NCBI RefSeq assembly: GCF_021018895.1
Contig: NC_079377.1
Span: forward strand, 12,734,501 to 12,798,500
Direction of reading: 5' to 3'
Source: Seriola aureovittata
Taxonomy: Eukaryota > Chordata > Actinopteri > Carangiformes > Carangidae
Length of the DNA: 64,000 nt
The notes under the pieces are model-generated. The model saw nothing but the letters and a program-made list of their open reading frames with translations, did no database searches and had not been told where the DNA came from. Shown here piece by piece: positions 1 to 31,929 of this stretch. Positions within the stretch are counted from its first letter, which is position 1, and each line of letters starts with the position of its first letter. A program made the position numbers and the translations under genes.

Positions 1-21
1 AGCAAGAGACTGCCTCTGTAC

Positions 22-737
22 CTTGTGTGCAGGCAGCATCATGGTAAGCCCCGTCCAGAGACTGGCACAGTAGAGTAGCAAGGCTGAACCAAGGTGAGCA
101 CTCAGGCGATACTGGCTAACACGCGGGACGTCATGAGACTCTGGCTTTTCCTCCAGACCGCTTTTTACCATGTACCATCCCAGAAGGCCCTGAGAGGACA
201 CACGCAATGACACAGTCATTCATGTGTTTTTTAATCTAATTTGATATCCATACAACTTGACTACAAACTTGCACTAATTGTGACAAATAAATCAGTGCAC
301 CAACCAACCTGCTCTAGAAAATACTAACACTAGAGTGAGGTAGGCATTAACTTCCTATGATCCTCTACCATCAGCATTGCTGCACTGACTCTTACCTGGA
401 AGAAGACAAATCCACAAAGCCCCAGCACTTTCCCCTTCATGGAGCGAGTGAAGTATCCTTTCCTCCAAAAGTAAACAGTGGGGAGAATGTACGCAAGTCC
501 AACCAGTCTGCCCCACATACGATGACCCCACTCCATGTAGAAAATAAACTTAAACTCTGGCAAAGTCATGTCATGGTTCATTCTGGGAAAACATAATGAC
601 AAAAGATAATTCAGCTTTACATCAAAGACCCAACCTATAATTTCGTATACAACATAACACTGAGTTGTGTTCAGTTACATAATTGTAAAAACCTGCTTGT
701 AAATACACACACAAGCACATTTGTGTGTGTGTATATA

Positions 738-785
<48 letters not shown>

Positions 786-2272
786 CACAAGTTTGGTTGT
801 TGTCAGGCATTAGGCTGTGATCAAAAAGACATGTCAATAAATTTCACAATGATAGGAGGTTCCAAACATGTTTTGATTATTGGTGACATGGTGTGTCTTG
901 ATAAGGTAGAAAAGAAACAGAAAAGATGGGGCCTTACATTTTGAATTCAGGAAACTGCTGGTACTTGGAAAACTCAGCCTCCCACTCTGCTTGCGACTGA
1001 GGTGGCTTCATCTCTCTCACCAGGTGCCAGTCAACCATGGAAAGCCCAGATTCTGTTAGCCTGATGCACATACACAGTAAGTGCCTATTCACAACACTAA
1101 AACAAAAGGACTGTTAAATACACAGACATATCACTCTTAAATCACTTTTACCTTGTGACACCACCCAACACAACAGCCCCGACCACCAACCCACTGCAGC
1201 CTAGTAACCAGCGACCTACTATGCGATTTGTAGCTGCATTGGGGACAGAGGCTGCTGACAGGGTGGAGGATGTCTCGGCTTCTGCTGTGATGGTACTCTG
1301 ACCTCTCTTCACAAGCCATTGTCGTAGCTGTGGACTCCGCTGATATTTTAGAGAAAGGAGAGGGAGGAAGAAGATTTAAAATACGAGAAAGAAATTCCAC
1401 TTTTACCTCACATGTGATGTAATTATCACTACACAAAGTGGTCAAAAGTATGTGGACAATTTTACAGTTCGGGCTATGCCCGTAATTCACATTAGGGGAA
1501 ATCTTAATGCTACAAAATACAATGATATTTTAGACAATCGTGTGGTTTGTTCCTGTTTCACCATTAAAACACCAACATGTACAAAGCAATGTCAATAAAG
1601 TAATGTTATTTTGAGGCTGGTGAGGAACAACTTAACTTTGCTGCATAGACCCATGGCCTCAACCACACCGAAAACCTTAGGGATAATTATGAATATTTTT
1701 GACTAAGTGATGCGGTCAGAGATTCAGGACATTTTGTAATTGAAAATGGCAATATAAGTACATTTAGGTTATTAAGAATTTCATAATGTGGGTTCTTTGA
1801 TAATCTAGAGCTCTAATGTTGGTTTGACAGTTTACGATACATCGGGATGATGGTGAGGTTATTTACTGTTATGTGATACATGCGTACGTGACTGCAGCAG
1901 AGTCAGGTGACGTTGTATAACCTAAATAACTTAAATATACGTTGAAAACAACAGCAGAGTGAAACACAAGGCAGTTGGATGATGGGTTAGCTTTTTGACA
2001 ATATCTGACATATATTAGTTACTTGTTCACTGCCTGACCTTTTCATGCTTATCCAGATAGTTAGCTAATGCTAGCGTTCAGTTATATACTCACACTGCTT
2101 TGTTGAAATCTCTTGCTGGCGCTTCTGCAACCGCATAACATCGATGTCCGTATTGAAGACAGTAACATTTTGAGCCCTGAGTCGTCCGCTGGAGCTGAGC
2201 TGGTAAATGATAAAGGATGAGGTTAAAGCTGTTACCGGCTGTTACAAAACCATGTTTCCTAAGAGCTGTCAT
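22..2272 (-). CDS. cox15: COX15, heme A synthase (5' five coding exons; 3' part off the left edge)
   Basis: Coding exons, in transcription order on the minus strand, are 2272-2096, 1339-1152, 1060-938, 582-396 and 189-22. All junctions are GT-AG and in phase, giving 281 residues. The family hydroxylates heme O to heme A in the inner mitochondrial membrane for cytochrome c oxidase. The first ~55 residues are basic and poor in acids, as in a mitochondrial presequence. The motifs [43 protein letters not shown] and [12 protein letters not shown] match vertebrate COX15. Likely heme-ligand histidines are near residue 183 (GHRMWGR) and residue 257 (SAHLG). About 130 C-terminal residues, holding the second His pair, should lie left of base 1. 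The ATG at 2272 was chosen because it opens the presequence. Nothing looks broken. Confidence 0.95.
721..784. repeat. Compound (GT)/(CA)/(TA) microsatellite in a COX15 intron
   Basis: Short GT and CA runs are followed by about 18 TA units, between the COX15 coding exons at 396-582 and 938-1060. Confidence 0.9.
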
Positions 2273-2860
2273 GCACAGTTCAACTTTGACCTCCTGACGT
2301 CACAACAACACGACGAGCAAACCAAAATTTGATTTTTGTTTTTTTGGGGGGTTTTTTGCTTTTTATTTTCTTAGACGGAAAACACTATATCAGGGAGAAC
2401 AATAACAAAAAATATTGTTTTTTATAAATTTTATCATGAAGGGACGGGATGCCATGGTGGTTGGTGGATGTTTGTTTGTTTCTTAGCGTATCCTACATGG
2501 GCGGTCACATGTCTGCCTTTGTCTCAGTGGTGCGGCGTAGCCAGTATAGCACCTCCCACCCGCTAAACCGCGTGTAGTAAATGTAACGATCCGGAAAACG
2601 CCGATCCACTGTTGTCGCTGTCTGTAGCTGTAAGTAGTGAATCAGTCACCCAAACAACATGCACTGATGCAGTGACGCTTCCAAACAACTGATAAGGTGC
2701 CATGAATCGATAGGAAGAGGAATTGACAGGTAGCTGTTGTTGTAGTAGAAGTTAAAATTGTTAAAGGATTGTGGACGTGCTAGCTAACACATTCACAGTG
2801 AATCTCTTTCTGTCTCCGTCTGCCTGTCTGTCTTCGTGTCTCTCAGTCCAGACAGTCAGT
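2273..2860. promoter_or_regulatory. Bidirectional COX15/CUTC promoter region
   Basis: The COX15 and CUTC start codons point away from each other, 588 bp apart. A perfect CRE/ATF palindrome (TGACGTCA) sits at 2295-2302, about 25 bp from the COX15 ATG. An ETS/GABP-type core (CCGGAA) sits at 2591-2596; such sites are common in promoters of nuclear genes for mitochondria. On the CUTC side there may be a 5'UTR intron: a donor-like GTAAGT at about 2630 and a pyrimidine-rich acceptor ending at 2846, fourteen bases before the ATG. A T-rich stretch lies near 2325-2365. I see no TATA box at a useful distance. Site assignments are inferred from motifs. Confidence 0.6.
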
Positions 2861-5800
2861 ATGGCAGAGAGCTTTTTGATGGAGGTGTGTGTGGACTCCG
2901 TGGAGTCTGCTGTCAATGCTGAACGAGGAGGTCGGTAATGTGTCCACTATACTCACCAAGACCTAAAGAGGAAATACAGGGAGTCACACTTGAAAGAAAG
3001 GACACGTCATTTAACGCATTTTTAGCGCTGCTTCAGGCAGATTTGACAGTAATTGTTCTTAAACACCTGTGTACTCAGTACTGAGCATTGTCATTTCATT
3101 TCTCAAAGGTCATGGCCATTAAGGTATGTTGTGTAGGTGCAGTCTGAGTGTTTGCCTCTCTGCACAGGTGCAGGTCGACTTGAGCTGTGCTCTAGTCTTC
3201 TGGAGGGCGGGCTAACTCCCAGTGTAGGTGAGCAGGGTTCCCTTCTGCACAGATATCCGCACAACCCAAACCAGGCAAGCACACAGTCTCACATACAGTA
3301 TGGAACCATTATTTGTTTTGCCACAGGTTTGCTGCAGGTCGTGAAGCAGTATGTCAAAATTCCAGTCTATGTGATGATACGGCCTCGTGGAGGGGACTTC
3401 TTGTACTCAGATCAGGAAGTGGAGGTGATGAGGAAGGACATAGAGCTGATGAAGAGCCATGGAGCCGATGGATTAGTGCTGGGAGCCCTGACAGAGGATG
3501 GACGGGTGGATGCAGAGCTCTGCATGGAGTTACTGGGTATTGTCTGCCTGTGTATTTGATCCGCTATGTATGCGCTTACAAGGCACTAAACAAAAGCAAC
3601 AGTTCATGATGTACAGTTAGACAAAGTCACAAACAAACAGAAATGTCCAATAATCAAGGATACAGAGTAATCTATCAGAGTACTTTGCCTTAGCTGCCAG
3701 ACTTTTAAGTCTAAATCGAATCTCTCTTAAGTCTTGCCAAAACAAAAACCTCTCCACTGAAATTCCATTTCAATATATTACCTTCACACACCCAAAACAA
3801 ATCAGGAATCCTTATCTTTATTGGATGCCTTAGGTCATTATCCACATGGCAATGAAATACAAAAAGATATTGTTCCTCAATATCACCAAGATTATAAAAA
3901 CACACATACACACTGCTCCTTGGGGATAGGTATAATTAAAAACATTAATGATGACAGTATTAAAAAGGTTTTCCAGTTGCAGGGGTTTGCAGTTATCCAA
4001 GTTGGCATACTTAAAGACTTACTGTCTGTGAATCACATATTTTTTATCAAAAACAAAACAAAGGCCTTTGTAAGGCCTGGTATACATTAAAGCCATAGAT
4101 CTAAACTTAATCATATCATTGCTCTGTTCATATTTTACTGTAAGAGTTTCAAATATCTTGCATCGTATAGAAAACTTAAGGATTTAAAAGCAGCTTCACA
4201 AGTGTTGCATTGAATATCCTGAAGTAGTAGAAATTAACTCAATCATAAAAATCTGAAGGGTCAAAATCGCAACATTCAGTCGCAGAAATTGTGTTTATTT
4301 TCATCTTAGCTGGCAGTTATAACAGGTCATGGAAAACTTTACTCTAAGTTCAACTGTGCTAGTCTGCTGTTTGTGTGTGATAGTGTGTGCTCACATTTGT
4401 GTGATAGTCTTTGGCTTTGTGTTGGCAGTTACTCAGAATTGACACTATGAAATGATACAGAATATGACTCTGAATAATTGCAGGCTCACAGAGAGAGGAA
4501 AAATGTTCAGAATGTGCTATTCGTCTAAATTGCAATCTTTGAGGTTTTACATTATCTTGATTTTCACTTTTTCCTCAACAGCTGCTGCTCGTCCTTTGCC
4601 TCTCACCTTCCACCGAGGTAACATTTTCTCCTTTATATCACGAGCTTTTAAAATTCTTTGCCACTATAGCAATTACAACTGAAAAAATATCACAAAGCCA
4701 CAATGGAATAAAAGCACTGTGGAGTTCTTTCAATAGTGTTCCCAAGTAAAAGGTGCAGAGAGACTCATAATATTGAATCTCAGCTCACATACAAAGTACA
4801 ACAAAAGTCAGTTCATACCTGGTCAATATCAGTAAAATTTTAAAGAAACTATAAATCCTGCCAATTTAATACACATTTATTTCTTTTGAGCAAAAGCCCA
4901 AGAAGAATGAATCAACTTCATTTGAAAGACAGAAATGATTACCTAAATAAAATACAACGAAACAACTGCAACTATATTCTGTACAACCTTCATCACTGAG
5001 ATTCTCTTTGTTTATTTTATATTATTTTGTATATCCGCCTTTATTGTTGATGACAGTGTAAATGAGACCAATCTTACCCAAATACATGGAGAGATGTTCT
5101 GCTATTCTTCATAAATGATGCTTTTCAGCTGCTGGTGGACCCCATCTGTTCCAAACAAACTTGAAGAATGTGATGCCAACATTCATCTGGCTTCTTTTCA
5201 TGTTTTTTTTTTTTATCAAAATTTCACCTTTTGTGTAGTTTTGTGAGCAGTTGTTTTCTTTGTGGATGCCATGTGTAGAGGTTGACTTCATGCAATGTCC
5301 TTCACACTCTCTGAACAGTCACTGAAAAGACAAATGATCCTTGTGCTAAGTCAGAAGTACATGTGTCAGTTTTTTAAAGCAAGGTTGTGTAAATAGCGAA
5401 TCGTGCGTGTTTCACCTTATGTTCAGTAACCTCCTGCTGCTCTTGAACGCTCTCCCATCTCTGTGAAGTCTCACAGTCTGGTTTCTTACCCACAAGCTGT
5501 TCCTCATCATGGGGAGCCATGTTGCATTAGATAGAACCTAGGCCAAACCTGAGGAAGCTGTGGTGTTCACAGGTTCTTTTATAACCTTGTTCATGCAGTT
5601 AAATCACAGGTGTAGTCCCTCTTAATGCAGTGGTGACAGGTAAACTGACTTCTGTTGCATTGGGGATGCACTTTGGCATCTGTATTTTCAATGTAGTCAG
5701 TTGAACGTGTTTGATCTGATATATAATAAAAAAAACAAGTACCCTACAGTTCAACTTCAACTCAGTTTTGTTGTATATTGTGATATTGCTTCTTCTGCAG

Positions 5801-6525
5801 CTTTTGACATGGTTCACGACCCAGCAGTCGCTCTGGAGACTCTCGTATCATTAGGGTTCCAGCGTGTGTTGACAAGTGGCTGTGACAGCTCTGCTTTGGA
5901 GGGACTTCCTCTCATCAAACGGATCATCGATCAAGTATGTATAATGTATATGTGTAAACTCTGTGCATGCATATATGTTTGCATGGTTTAACTGTATTTC
6001 TTAGTCAGTGTAGATTAGCATCTCATGTCTCTCCCTCTCTACCATTCTTACATCATCATCTCCACTCAACAGGCTAAAGGGAGAATTACCATCATGCCAG
6101 GTTAGTGCATTTATTTTTTTCTACATTATGTTAATTATATGTGTATTTTTAGTTGTTTTCAGTTGTTTATTTAATGATTTATTTTATAACAGGAGGGGGT
6201 ATCACAGAGAGGAACCTGCAGAGAATTTTAGAGGGATCAGGGGCTCAAGAGTTTCACTGCTCAGCCCGCTCCAGTAAAGATTCTTCTATGAAGTTCAGGT
6301 ATGTTTAAATTAGCCATGCTTACATACATCAAATGATTTTTTGCAACTATAAGGGATAAATTGGTTTTTGATTTTTTTTGATGCTGTCTAAGACATGATG
6401 TTTCCATGTGCAGGAACACCTGTGTGAATATGGGAGCTGCTTTCTCAGCACCTGAGTACGGCCTAAAGGTGGCAGATGTGAGCAAAGTCCGCACTCTTAA
6501 TGCAATTGCCAGAAATACCTTGTGA
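2861..6525 (+). CDS. cutc: CUTC, copper homeostasis protein (complete, 8 coding exons)
   Basis: Coding exons are 2861-2930, 3168-3227, 3327-3536, 4582-4617, 5801-5934, 6073-6100, 6193-6298 and 6414-6525, all GT-AG and phase-consistent. They give 251 residues against about 273 in human. CutC proteins are TIM-barrel proteins; the human one binds Cu(I) and is linked to copper handling, but its exact activity is unsettled. Family segments are clear: FLMEVCVDSVESAVNAERGG at the N-terminus, PVYVMIRPRGGDFLYSD, DGLVLGALTEDG, RVLTSGCDSSALEGLPLI, IMPGGGIT, RILEGSGAQEFHCSARS and the C-terminal KVRTLNAIARNTL. Exons 4 (36 nt) and 6 (28 nt) are very short. The start lacks the longer N-terminal tail of the human protein. 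A possible 5'UTR intron ends at 2846. COX15 lies head-to-head upstream. Confidence 0.95.
4618..5800. other. CUTC intron 4 (1.2 kb, nothing recognised)
   Basis: This AT-rich intron separates the 36-nt exon 4 from exon 5. No open frame resembles a known protein on either strand. A poly-T run lies at about 5202-5213. The 3' half (about 5030-5700) is less AT-biased and could be an old repeat, but I do not recognise one. Confidence 0.5.
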
Positions 6526-9469
6526 GTGGCTACTGGACAATCATGACAGACAACAAAACAGATACCTCAAAGGTGATCATGAGTAATTGTACTGATATGT
6601 CATCATTTATTTTTACTAAAAGCCAGAAAAAGAAGACATTTCAGAACTGCCACAGAGTACTTTTGTTTCTCGTTTTTTTTAATCACTGATCAAACAGTCC
6701 TTGTAAAGTTAGAGCTCAGGGACAGACCTGCAGCCTTCTGGGATATGCAGTGCAGAGAGCATAATTTACATGTATTATTATAAAACTGTACGTGGCCTCA
6801 GAAATAGAGATAGGGTCATGAAATACACGGTAGATGGTTAAATTAAAAATGGCGCTAACCAGTGCTGCTGCTGTTTTCAGAGCAGTGAGTTTTCCATTTG
6901 CTGTATCATTGACCTATTTACAGTGGACGATAATGCAAAGCTGTGACCTCCTGTGCTTCATTTTTTACAAGGACACAATCATTACAACTTCACTTTGCTC
7001 AGAATGTAATAAAAGTCAGAAAACTTCAACACCTCAGCACATTTTGTTTTATTGTCAATGTTGTGAGATGTCTCCTACAGTTAAAACCAGTGTCCTGTTA
7101 ATTTAAGAAATATGCCACACAATTGCAGAATCATGCTTCATTTACATCAGCTGTAATAATGAGGTGTAAGATATTTAACGTGGCTGAATTCATTATCAAA
7201 TCTCTTAAATGGAGCTTCATGTCTCACAGTAAAAACTGACTTCACAAACAGAGAGTCAATGAATCTATGATCTCATTAAACAAAGGAGGTGATCAATAGA
7301 AAGTTAAAGCAGAATATGGCAGAGACATGAGATAATGTCATATAACCACTCTACCTCTCAGATTCATTGTCTGTTGATTGGACTAATAATTTAATAATTT
7401 ATCCATTTCAGCTTTAGCCATAGCCCGTTCTGCATGTCCTCTTTCGTGGCGTATGTTTCTAAGGTGACCTTTACGTCTTTACATACTGTATACGTCGGAA
7501 AAGAATTGTAGCAAAACACCTCAGACTGGATAGGAAACAGTTTTCAATCAAATATTTATGGATTTCTCCGGTTTCAAATTGCTCTTAGTTGTAGTTTGCT
7601 ATAGGCAGCTAATATTTATTTATCTTTCTCCTCTGCCCTACCCCCTCTTGAAACTGTCCTCTGTGTCTGCTATTGCCCCTCAACATAACTCCTCTTAGCT
7701 TCACTTAAAGTCCCTGTCAAAGTAACTGCCTTCACTATTATATAACAAGTAACCAGATTTAGCTGATTGGTACCGAGGGCTAATTGCAAAATGATGCTCA
7801 CCTCTGTGCATACAACCATAGTTATAAACATTACACATTACATTGCTCTTATATTGCGCATAGGTTACCTCACGTGTCACACTGCTGTCCTTGGGGTTAT
7901 ACACACAGTGAGTCAGCCAGATTGTAACCATTTGGTGTTATCAAACATGTAATGATTAACCGTCAGGCACTCAGCGTAATCTGTTTTTGGACCATCACAG
8001 TCGGTGAGATAGTTTTCACACACGTTCTTTATTGCAAATAAAAGTTGTATTTGCAGCACTGTAAATGAGTCACTTTCTTATGCAGCAAGTTTGCGTCGGC
8101 CATGTTGAGTATTGTCTTTGACACATCTGTGTTTTCCTCACTGACACTACATATGTCAGGTTGTTGAGAAGATCTGTTTATGTTAAAGTTGCTTGTCAGT
8201 AATGAAGACATGGACCATTGTATAAAGCTGAAAAGATGCCACTGTGCTTCGACTTGACCCGCTTTAATGCAGAGAGACATCACATGGATCATAACTTCAG
8301 CAAAACAATGCTGTCGACTCCCTCTCATACAAAGTGCTCCTCTCTCTTTGTACTCGCATGCAAACCTGCAGTAAATATCTTAGTTCCTGTGGTTTGTGTT
8401 GAACTAGTGTCTGGTAGCAATTTACCTCTGGAGTAGCCTGTCCAAAGAAAAAAAAGCCCAACTTCAGCATTGTACGTAAACCTAAGGTTTTGCACAGTAA
8501 CGCACAAGTTTTGTTTTTGGTCACATACTGTACCGTTTGGTCGCTTCAGGCTACAGTGATCTTAACTTGGTCTGACTGGTGAACTTTATCTGCTCTCAAT
8601 CTCTCTTTTTGACTTGAATCTGTAGTATACAGCATGTTCTTTGGTTTAGGAGTAAAAAAGTCCTCCTTCTGAGCAGAAGAGGCAACAGAAAATCACATTA
8701 TTTTACCTTCAGCCCAACAACCTCATTCGAATGAATGACTGCCTGAAATTAATCTGACGTGACTTGAGATCCGAAAAATGGTCCAGAGTGAGTGAAAGCA
8801 TGCAGAGGAGAGTTGGAAACATAACAGGAAAAGGGGTCTAATGAGCGCAAACCCATCCCCCCTCCCAACACATTCCCTTTTTTTGGTGGGCTGTCTCCCT
8901 AACACAGGAAAAACACTAGAGGAATACTTATGCAAGCCCCTCTGCCGCTCTCTTTTTCTTCTTACATGACAGAAATGTTGAACTTTAGACGCTCCTGAGC
9001 ATTGAGGAGTGTCTGTGGGCCGGTACAAAGCTGGATTTTCTCAATGACTCTGACTACAGCAGTTAAGTTCTTTCATTTACATCAGGAGCACTTCATGTGT
9101 GCGATTCTTGCAGATGTGAAACAAGCCACTGAGGACCACTGGAAGATAAACCTCAATAACCTTCTGCCTGACAAAAAATGAAGTGAAGACTGAAATAATC
9201 GATAACCCACCTCTGCTCTCCCGCATTAAATCAATACATTTTTGGCATACTAATATATTTTCTCTGCACAAGGACGTTCCAAGTTTTTCTTTCAGCTTAA
9301 AAGCCTCATGGCTCAAAGTCCCTCAGAGTTACGTCCTGTGATTGTCTCTGGGGTGTGGGTGGGCAGAAAGTAGTAGCGTTCTAGTCAAGCTCAGCAGCCG
9401 CTGAGCAGAGGGCAAGAGGCGCCTGGTTGTCTGGTCATCTAAGAGCAACTGAAGCCATCAGCGTGGACC
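6526..9469. other. CUTC-ABCC2 intergenic region
   Basis: This holds the CUTC 3'UTR and the ABCC2 upstream region. A candidate CUTC poly(A) signal AATAAA is at 7008-7013. No gene is visible; the small open frames have no recognisable domain. The 170 bp before the ABCC2 ATG are less AT-rich and probably hold the 5'UTR and core promoter, but I find no clear TATA box. Confidence 0.55.
7948..7960 (+). promoter_or_regulatory. Possible HNF1-like site upstream of ABCC2
   Basis: The 13-mer TGTAATGATTAAC matches the HNF1 palindrome GTTAATNATTAAC at all but the first two positions. Hepatocyte factors regulate mammalian ABCC2, which is why it is listed. It is 1.5 kb upstream of the start codon, and one such match may be chance. 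Confidence 0.2.
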
Positions 9470-29348
<19,879 letters not shown>

Positions 29349-30177
29349 TTTTGCACTTTTTTTCTTCTTTAGCTTTTGTTTTTTGAATGATGAAATTCCA
29401 TAAATTGTTTTTGTTGTTGGATTTAAAAAGCTGGATTGTGCTTTGATTTATGAAATGTTGGAATATTTGTATTTATAGGAAACAATATAAAGAAATCATA
29501 TTCAGGATGTAAATAATTTTTATATGTGAACAATAAATATTCTTTCTCAAATTAAGTTTAATTTTTTTTAATGAAAAGAACCACCTTTGTTGAAGGTAAA
29601 TTTCCAACTTCTTGTCTTGGTTAACTGGGCCATTAAAAGAGCAAATTAGACATTTTGGGAAATACAGTTTGTTGCTTTCTAGCCAATAGTTACCAGCAGT
29701 GTAGATTGATGCTACTCTCATGTGTTTACAGTAAATATAAAGTTGAAACAATGCTGATGGCAGAAAAGGTGACTGTGTTTCTATTAGTAATTCCAATGGT
29801 CATATACATTTTTTGCACACCGAGAGTCTACCCACACAAGGGGTTGTGCTTGAGGACACAAAGCTCACCAATTTAAGTGTGGTATTGATTTCATCTGTAA
29901 AAATGAAATTGTTGGTTATGGCGACAGCAGTAACTTAATCAACTGTGTTATTTGTACGAGGTGACAAAAGCAAGTGGTTTATATCATATATCTGTTGAAT
30001 ATCTTAAATAAGTCAGTATGAGGATAGCTCTTGTCCTTGCTATTTATTTAATTGATGTTATGATTCATGGCTACCAGACTCTATGCTTTCTGTTCTGATA
30101 ATGCCAGCCTTTAGTGCAGAGGTGGAAAGGCAGACAGTCTAGATAATTACAGGTTCATAACTTTATTCTATATTTTA
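29349..30177. other. ABCC2 3'UTR and downstream spacer
   Basis: The stop TGA ends at 29348. The poly(A) signal AATAAA is at 29532-29537. The rest is AT-rich with no gene, up to a LINE remnant starting near 30178. Confidence 0.6.
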
Positions 30178-31155
30178 TTTCATGCTGTCAGAATTCTGCT
30201 GGACACATTTAATGAGTTCGTTAACTCCACAGAAAACAAGTTTGGCTTTAAGGCTAAACGTGGCACTGACGTGTATGATAAGGAAATTGCAAAGAAATAT
30301 AGAGGTAAAAAGTCATCAGTTCTGTTTGCTAACTTTAAACAAAGAGGGGTGCCCAAATACACTGTGAGAATTCTGGCTCACTGATATGCACACCAATCTA
30401 TGCAAGTAAATGGGGCATTAGTTTCTCAGCCCCATTTGGGCTGAGCAATGGTGTCAGACAAGGGGCAATTTTTTGGGGCAGTTTTTTTTTATCGTTTGGT
30501 GATACTCTAATGAACTTAATTATCCATGCAGATGATATTACGGTCCTTTGTCCCTGTAGGTTAGAGTTCATGGTTTACAGCAGCTCCTTACTATTCTGTG
30601 TATGCCGTGGAACATGATATCAAATACAATGCCAGTAAGAGTGTTGTCATGATCTATCGAACTAAATGGAAAAAATGTCTGAAATGACTTTAAATTGTCT
30701 GATAATAATCTCAGTGTCTGTAATAAGGAAAAATATCTATATTAGAGGAAAAATAACGGGTGATGAGGATATTTGTAGCTAATGCTGAATGACTTATGCA
30801 TAAGCAAACATTCTCTTACGCAAGTTTAGTACATGAAAATTAGTTTAGTACAAAGAAAAGTGAAAATGTCTCTGTTCAGAGTATTTTGTTCATCACTCTG
30901 TACTGCACACAAACAGAGATAGCAAGCTCAAAGAGACTTCAAGTAGCATATTATGATGCCACGAGGACATTACTTAAGAGAGCTTGATGGTGAAGTGCTA
31001 GACAAATGTTTGTGGCTGCATGAGTCAATACTTCAACTGCTCTAAGAAAACTCGTATAAATGTGTTTGCTGGCTTGTTGACTCTGAAAATTAATTTTCTC
31101 TGGACTATCAGTCTGTAAACAAAATTGATTGATTGATTGATTGATTGATAATTAC
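30178..31155 (+). mobile_element. 5'-truncated, decayed LINE with (TTGA)n tail
   Basis: The plus strand encodes scattered but ordered RT fragments: GFKAKRGTDV, then QRGVPKYTVRIL, then HADDI (A-DD box, near 30526), then IKYNASKSVVMI, and a C-terminal RLQVAYYDATRTLLKR-like piece. Stops and frameshifts separate them. The element ends in five or six TTGA/TGAT steps at 31130-31150, the usual 3' tail of this type of fish LINE. It is a different lineage from the intron 8 element. Its 3' end directly abuts the chimeric relic at 31156. Confidence 0.8.
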
Positions 31156-31345
31156 ACAGCATTGCAAGTCACAATCAGACTTCTTAGCGTTAGCCAATGT
31201 AGCAAACCTAGCAACAACTTATTCATTCAAAATGTTTTATTCATATCAGCATCCTTCTGTTTTAATTGCTGCAGCTCTCTTGTTATTCCATTTAACCTCA
31301 TGATGAACCCCAGCCTAGCCTCTTTGTCTTGTGACAGGGGGACAA
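31156..31345 (+). pseudogene. Diverged copy of ARHGAP19 intron 1 / exon 2 start
   Basis: This block aligns to about 38700-38907 at the ARHGAP19 locus, with one ~20-base deletion. Shared stretches include AGCGTTAGCCAA, TAGCAACAACTT, TCAAAATGTTTTATTC and a 23-base identity covering the exon 2 acceptor (31328-31350 versus 38885-38907). Coding similarity stops a few codons into exon 2, where the sequence switches to ABCC2-like. It is non-functional as a gene piece. Confidence 0.8.
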
Positions 31346-31470
31346 AATGCTTGCTGAAGCAAAACAACAAGGCCATTTCTATACTAAGGTGGAATAACAC
31401 AGCTCTCTAATTTTGCACTTTTCTTCTTTCCTTTTTTTTTGGATTTAAAAAAAAATGGACTGTGCTAGTT
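31345..31470 (+). pseudogene. Diverged copy of ABCC2 last-exon end and 3'UTR
   Basis: This block aligns to about 29270-29440. It shares a GGC-ATTTCTA..CTA-GG stretch, ATAACAC, AGCTCTCT with ATTTTGCACTTTT across the ABCC2 stop codon region, then GGATTTAAAAA and GGA-TGTGCT of the 3'UTR, with several deletions. It joins the ARHGAP19-like block directly, in the same orientation. Confidence 0.78.
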
Positions 31471-31544
31471 ACCACCAGGGGTAAAAAATATCCACGAAAT
31501 ATCCTCCAAGGAGACAAAACAAAATTTTCTTCAGAATTTTGTGT

Positions 31545-31545
31545 A

Positions 31546-31581
<36 letters not shown>

Positions 31582-31825
31582 GCAGCAGTGAGTCCTTTCC
31601 ATTTCCCTAATTTATATATGTGCATACACCAGTGACCATCTGAATGAAATATCAAAGCCATTGTTTTTACAGACACAATGCTGTTGGCAGACTAGATGAG
31701 TGGTTTTTTTTTTTACAAAAAGTGTGTCTGCATGAGTGCAGGTTAAAGCAGCTCTATTGAGGATTTTCTATCAGCCACGGTTGTGACCATCTGTATGTGA
31801 GTGAGTGAGTGAGTGAGTGAGTGTG
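31545..31825. repeat. Microsatellites (GT)n and (GTGA)n upstream of the GPCR
   Basis: A (GT)n run lies at about 31548-31579 and a (GTGA)n run at about 31796-31825, the latter continuing into a purine-rich GAGA stretch up to about 31930. Confidence 0.85.
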
Positions 31826-31929
31826 TGAGAGGAGCGAGGGGAGCGAGGGAGACAGAGGAAGCAAGGGTGAGACAGTGAGTGAGAGTCAAAGAGGGAGAGA
31901 GAGCCACAGACAGACAGGGAACAAGAGAG

